Source: Planctomycetaceae bacterium
GTDB lineage: Bacteria > Planctomycetota > Planctomycetia > Pirellulales > Thermoguttaceae
NCBI GenBank assembly: GCA_031266315.1
Contig: JAISBG010000025.1
Location: forward strand, 1 to 6,616
Length of the DNA stretch: 6,616 nt
Direction of reading: 5' to 3'
Below, in pieces: positions 6,011 through 6,616 of this stretch. The notes under the pieces are model-generated. The model saw only the letters and a list, made by a program, of their open reading frames with translations. It did no database searches and had not been told where the DNA came from. The position numbers were made by a program, and so were the translations under genes. Numbering within the stretch: position 1 is the first letter of the stretch; every line of letters begins with the position of its first letter.

Positions 6011-6257
6011 GACAACCTTTCAGCGAACGATTACCCACTTTACATCGTTGAAAGAGGTGGGCAACCTTTTGTAGGTGGGCGACCTTTCGCTGAAAGGTCG
6101 CGTCGGCGATAGCCGACTGTGAACCAGATTAACAATGGCAATTTGTGTTGACAATGGTTTCGGAATCCGATTGCCGACTGGAATCAGGGGCAAAGTCGGC
6201 TAACGCCGACATGACCTTTCAGCGAAAGGTCACCCACCTTGTGATTTGCCTACCTCT
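6011..6257. repeat. REPIN-like cluster of nested inverted repeats
   Basis: Arms 6073-6117 and 6195-6239 match at 41 of 45 positions as reverse complements, separated by 77 bp. Pairing continues imperfectly outward to about 6053 and 6257. Each arm contains two hairpins: GACCTTTCGCTGAAAGGTC (6081-6099; inverted copy 6213-6231) and GTCGGC-GATA-GCCGAC (6102-6117; copy 6195-6210). A third partial copy of the right arm lies at 6015-6040 (22 of 26 identical to 6214-6239). AGGTGGGCRACCTTTYG is repeated at 6055-6071 and 6073-6089. Two REP-like palindromes in inverted orientation are the REPIN layout. No transposase is present, so it would be mobilised in trans or be a fossil. Confidence 0.65.
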
Positions 6258-6346
6258 AACGAAAATTACGATTCCGTTGGAAGACACCTAATCCGGTAGA
6301 TTCAGGAATTTTTCTGTCCTGTTAGGGACAAGATGTTGGTAGAAAA

Positions 6347-6616
6347 CTACGGTGCGGTTGACAAACTTTCGTAGCGTATTGTCCAGTTGCCGTCATTGGG
6401 AAATCCCGGGGCGTGGTTTTTTGGTGCGCCGTCCCAACCGGCGGACATCATTGCGACCGCATACAATAAACCGCCGTTGGACGGGAAATAGGGGAATGGA
6501 CCGCCGGTACTTAATCCGACTTTGTTGAAGTTGTTTTTGCCCGAAGGGTGCAGCAAGGCTTCGACGGCAATTTGTGTTTCACCGTTGCGGGCGGCTGCCA
6601 TTGCCATCATCGGAAA
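6347..6616 (-). CDS. C-terminus of a putative glycoside-hydrolase-like (alpha/alpha)-barrel protein, 5'-partial
   Basis: The last 89 residues of a larger protein; the frame is open to the right window edge (it begins FPMMAMAAARNG), and the ATG at 6610 is probably internal. Visible features are an Ala-rich helix (MMAMAAARNGETQIAVEALL), PYFPSNGGLLYAVAMMSAGWDG and a closing APGFPNDGNWTIRYESL. I recall a similar ending, with NGGLL, AMMAAGWDG and PGFP followed by W-x-V-x-W/Y-E, in large planctomycete and Bacteroidetes proteins annotated as hypothetical or as GH65/GH95-like glycosidases. That suggests extracellular polysaccharide breakdown. No catalytic residue can be placed on this fragment, so the function is tentative. 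The stop is TAG at 6349-6347. Confidence 0.5.
   Translation of the reverse strand, partial: FPMMAMAAARNGETQIAVEALLHPSGKNNFNKVGLSTGGPFPYFPSNGGLLYAVAMMSAGWDGAPKNHAPGFPNDGNWTIRYESLSTAP

Larger units (their letters stand above)
5443..6346. other. 900-bp intergenic region made largely of repeats
   Basis: The region separates the end of the glycoside-hydrolase-like gene from the start of nikR, both on the minus strand. From left to right it holds the twin palindrome, arrays A and B, and the REPIN-like cluster, all entered separately. The remaining 6258-6346 is plain except for a short stem TGTCC-TGTTAG-GGACA (6315-6330) just downstream of the minus-strand stop at 6347; it lacks a U-tract and is a weak terminator candidate. 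No open frame here looks like a gene. Confidence 0.6.

Noticed and set aside
6608..6610. ATG as the start of the glycoside-hydrolase-like gene
   Set aside because: The frame stays open to the window edge, and the 87 residues look like the end of a larger domain, not a complete protein.

Overview
The window looks like part of a planctomycete chromosome of moderate to low G+C. The strongest pointer is the gene at 1203-2495. It encodes a DUF1559 / H-X9-DG protein with a [15 protein letters not shown] prepilin-type N-terminus followed by [10 protein letters not shown], a family greatly expanded in Planctomycetes and their relatives. A NifA-like sigma-54 activator and the C-terminus of a glycoside-hydrolase-like protein fit this. 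The species cannot be named from the sequence.

Layout: (1) 1-906 (+), a sigma-54 activator cut by the left window edge: AAA+ domain plus Fis-type HTH. (2) 907-1202, a convergent intergenic region with a 32-bp imperfect inverted repeat. (3) 1203-2495 (-), the DUF1559 protein, with a Shine-Dalgarno that fixes its start, a long 5' leader containing a strong hairpin, and a sigma-70-like promoter. (4) 2496-3567, about 1.07 kb with no convincing gene but many inverted repeats, including two terminator-like hairpins and a 123-bp element bounded by perfect 13-bp inverted repeats. (5) 5442 down to 3568 (-), a tight nikR-hemY pair with a 9-nt gap: a nickel-responsive repressor followed by an oxygen-dependent protoporphyrinogen oxidase. 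(6) 5443-6346, about 900 bp without a gene: two abutting tandem arrays with 41- and 42-bp periods, the second carrying a palindrome in each main unit, then a REPIN-like nest of inverted repeats. (7) 6347-6616 (-), the C-terminal 89 residues of a protein resembling (alpha/alpha)-barrel glycoside hydrolases, cut by the right edge.

Only nikR and hemY clearly form an operon. The pairing suggests a link between metal status and heme synthesis, but that is inference. The sequence shows no complete new system such as a defence island, CRISPR array or toxin-antitoxin pair. The least explained material is noncoding: the tandem arrays upstream of nikR, the REPIN-like cluster, the DUF1559 leader hairpin, and the hairpin-rich tract at 2730-3090.
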